Shown one piece after another: positions 22,140-23,583 of a stretch of 23,583 nucleotides of DNA (the stretch's first letter is position 1; each line of letters starts with the position of its first letter). The DNA is from Atlantibacter sp032075065 (GTDB lineage: Bacteria > Pseudomonadota > Gammaproteobacteria > Enterobacterales > Enterobacteriaceae). The stretch covers positions 1 through 23,583 of the forward strand of contig NZ_DAMAZC010000048.1 of NCBI RefSeq assembly GCF_032075065.1. Direction: 5' to 3'. The position numbers and the translations under genes were made by a program. The notes under the pieces are model-generated. The model searched no databases. It was not told the DNA's origin and saw nothing but the letters and a program-made list of their open reading frames with translations.

Positions 22140-22763
22140 TTATTTCTTTTCGACCAGGAATTTCACGGTATCCGCATATTGCTGAACAAATGCATCCATA
22201 TTGCTGGTATCCATACCCTGCGGGTTCAGCTGATATTTGCCGTTAACAAACATCGCTGGTACGCCACGCAGTTCAAGATCGGCTGCCGCTTTTTCCTGCT
22301 GAGCGACCAGCGATTTCACTACGAAGCTGTTCCACGCGGCATCGTACTCTTCACCTTTCACACCGGCATCGATAAAGACTTTACGGATGTCGGCTACGGT
22401 CTGTACGGTTTGGGTTTTCTGAACGGCATCAAACATCGGCGCAGTGATTTTGTCTTCCACTCCTAACGCCATTGCGACCGCCCAGGCCTGAGTCAGGTCT
22501 TTACCCAACGGCCCAAGGAATTCGACGTGATACTTGGTCATTTTGGTGCCTTCCGGCAGTTTCTTTTTCACGTTATCGGATACGTGGATCACTTCTTCAA
22601 ATTGATAGCAGTGCGGGCAATAAAATGAGAAAAACTCAAGCACTTGCGGTTCGCCGGCGACGGGTTTTTCGAGCGTAATGTACTGTTTGCCGTCGGTGAT
22701 TTGGGCTGCTGTAGCGCTAAAAGCCAGAATCATCCCCGCCAGCGCCAGTAATACTTTTTTCAT
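22140..22763 (-). CDS. dsbA: Periplasmic thiol:disulfide oxidoreductase DsbA
   Basis: This 207-residue precursor is the main oxidant that forms disulfide bonds in exported proteins and is recycled by DsbB. The signal peptide MKKVLLALAGMILAFSATA is cut before AQ. The thioredoxin fold has the active site CPHC in FSFYCPHCYQ, an inserted helical domain, and the cis-Pro loop RGVPAM. I use the ATG at 22763, which aligns with the E. coli start; a TTG two codons earlier lies closer to GGAG. It is 26 bp behind srkA, so it is co-transcribed with it, a known Cpx-controlled arrangement. The promoter is outside the window. Confidence 0.97.
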   Translation of the reverse strand: MKKVLLALAGMILAFSATAAQITDGKQYITLEKPVAGEPQVLEFFSFYCPHCYQFEEVIHVSDNVKKKLPEGTKMTKYHVEFLGPLGKDLTQAWAVAMALGVEDKITAPMFDAVQKTQTVQTVADIRKVFIDAGVKGEEYDAAWNSFVVKSLVAQQEKAAADLELRGVPAMFVNGKYQLNPQGMDTSNMDAFVQQYADTVKFLVEKK

Positions 22764-22789
22764 CTTCAACTCTCTCCTGAATATACAGA

Positions 22790-23583
22790 TTAATACATCG
22801 GCGTTAACTGCAATGGGGGTTCGTTGAGAACCCGTACCTGCTCGTGAAATGTTGCCGTTTGCCTGCGCCAGTAATCTTCCTCTTCAAGCCAGGGGAAGTT
22901 ACGGGGGAACGCAGGATCTTCCCAGCGTCGAATTAACCACGCCAGGTAATAAACCATACGCATCGCGCGTAACGGTTCAATTAAATTCAGCTCGCTCATA
23001 TTAAAGGGGGTAAATTCTTCATACGCTTCAATAATGGTTTCGAGCTGCATGCGCTGTTCGGCTTTATCACCGTTTAACAGCATCCATAAATCCTGTACAG
23101 CCGGGCCATTGCGCGCATCATCCAGATCGACGAATAGCGGCCCGTCGCGCCAGAGAATATTACCGGGATGGCAATCCCCATGTAATCGCAGCGTTTCAGT
23201 ATTTTCATCCCAGCGGACGCGAACCGCATCGATCAGGGCATCTGTCGCGCTTAAAAAGGCGTCTTTCAACGCAGCGGGAACCATAGGGGAGGCGGCCAGC
23301 AGGGTACGTGGTTCAAGAAGATATTCATTGATGCCAATCGACGGGCGATGCTGGAACAGGGCGCGGCGGCCAACCAGATGGATGCGGCCCAGGTAGCGCC
23401 CTACCCATTCCATTTGATCGAGATTATCGGTTTCATACTGGCGACCGCCAAGGCTTGGAAAAACGGCGAAGCGATAGCCCTGGTATTCAGGCAACGTCGT
23501 GCCGTTAAGGATTAGCGGCGCAGCCAGAGGGATCTCATCGGCGGCTAATTCCAGCGCAAAAGCGTGTTCTTCGAGGATCTGCG
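22790..23583 (-). CDS. srkA: Stress response kinase SrkA (YihE/RdoA), 3' part only
   Basis: About 263 C-terminal residues of a Ser/Thr protein kinase with a choline/aminoglycoside kinase-like fold (about 328 residues in E. coli). The frame stays open to the right window edge, so the N terminus and start codon lie outside; any start placed at 23494 would be internal. Catalytic loop HGDCHPGNILW and metal-binding FVDLDDARNG are intact, and the C terminus PPLQLTPMY matches E. coli. In E. coli it counters stress-induced cell death and is co-transcribed with dsbA under Cpx control; the 26-bp gap to dsbA fits that. Confidence 0.95.
   Translation of the reverse strand, partial: QILEEHAFALELAADEIPLAAPLILNGTTLPEYQGYRFAVFPSLGGRQYETDNLDQMEWVGRYLGRIHLVGRRALFQHRPSIGINEYLLEPRTLLAASPMVPAALKDAFLSATDALIDAVRVRWDENTETLRLHGDCHPGNILWRDGPLFVDLDDARNGPAVQDLWMLLNGDKAEQRMQLETIIEAYEEFTPFNMSELNLIEPLRAMRMVYYLAWLIRRWEDPAFPRNFPWLEEEDYWRRQTATFHEQVRVLNEPPLQLTPMY

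Noticed and set aside
22790..23494. srkA as a complete 234-residue gene starting at 23494
   Set aside because: The frame stays open with conserved kinase sequence to the window edge; the codon at 23494 is an internal TTG.
1..23583. CRISPR array, tRNA, rRNA, prophage or attachment site
   Set aside because: No regularly spaced direct repeats, no cloverleaf or CCA-ended gene, and no phage or integrase gene were found on reading both strands.

Overview
This window is chromosomal DNA from a gamma-proteobacterium of the family Enterobacteriaceae, most like the Klebsiella/Enterobacter/Kosakonia group. I cannot fix the genus by reading alone. The right two thirds carry the conserved block typA - glnA-glnL-glnG - yshB - hemN - yihI - csrC - yihA - spf - polA - yihG - dsbA - srkA. 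Gene order and protein lengths match what I remember of E. coli K-12 (TypA 607, GlnA 469, NtrB 349, NtrC 469, HemN 457, PolA 928 residues).

Left third (1-7810), accessory DNA. The first 48 bases are the terminal end of an IS5-type insertion sequence that has cut an MFS sugar-acid transporter gene. Behind it on the minus strand lie two tandem kinases of the 2-oxo-3-deoxygalactonate kinase (DgoK) family and an iron-dependent alcohol dehydrogenase. They form one operon, read ADH - kinase - kinase - transporter, with a likely CRP site and TGTTCG repeats upstream. After an AT-rich spacer comes a plus-strand pair: a Gly/Ser/Thr-rich outer-membrane lipoprotein and a TpsB (FhaC/ShlB-type) outer-membrane transporter. 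This pair is the most interesting item here, because the candidate cargo is a lipoprotein with no visible TPS secretion domain. In E. coli K-12 the space beside typA holds the yih sulfoquinovose genes instead.

Middle (7773-14360). A two-way terminator separates the lipoprotein/TpsB pair from typA (bipA). The typA-glnA gap has two strong and two weaker NtrC sites and a sigma-54 promoter, with the classical glnAp2 geometry. glnL has its own promoter overlapped by a perfect NtrC operator. glnL and glnG encode the NtrB/NtrC two-component system that controls glnA. The small membrane protein gene yshB follows.

Right part (14326-23583). hemN and yihI on the minus strand flank an unannotated 57-codon reading frame (a TM segment plus an Arg-rich tail). 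Next come csrC sRNA (minus), yihA/engB (plus, TTG start), Spot 42 RNA spf (minus), polA (minus), a spacer with a perfect DnaA box, yihG (plus), and dsbA plus the 3' part of srkA (minus), which runs off the window. I see no tRNA, rRNA, CRISPR array or prophage.
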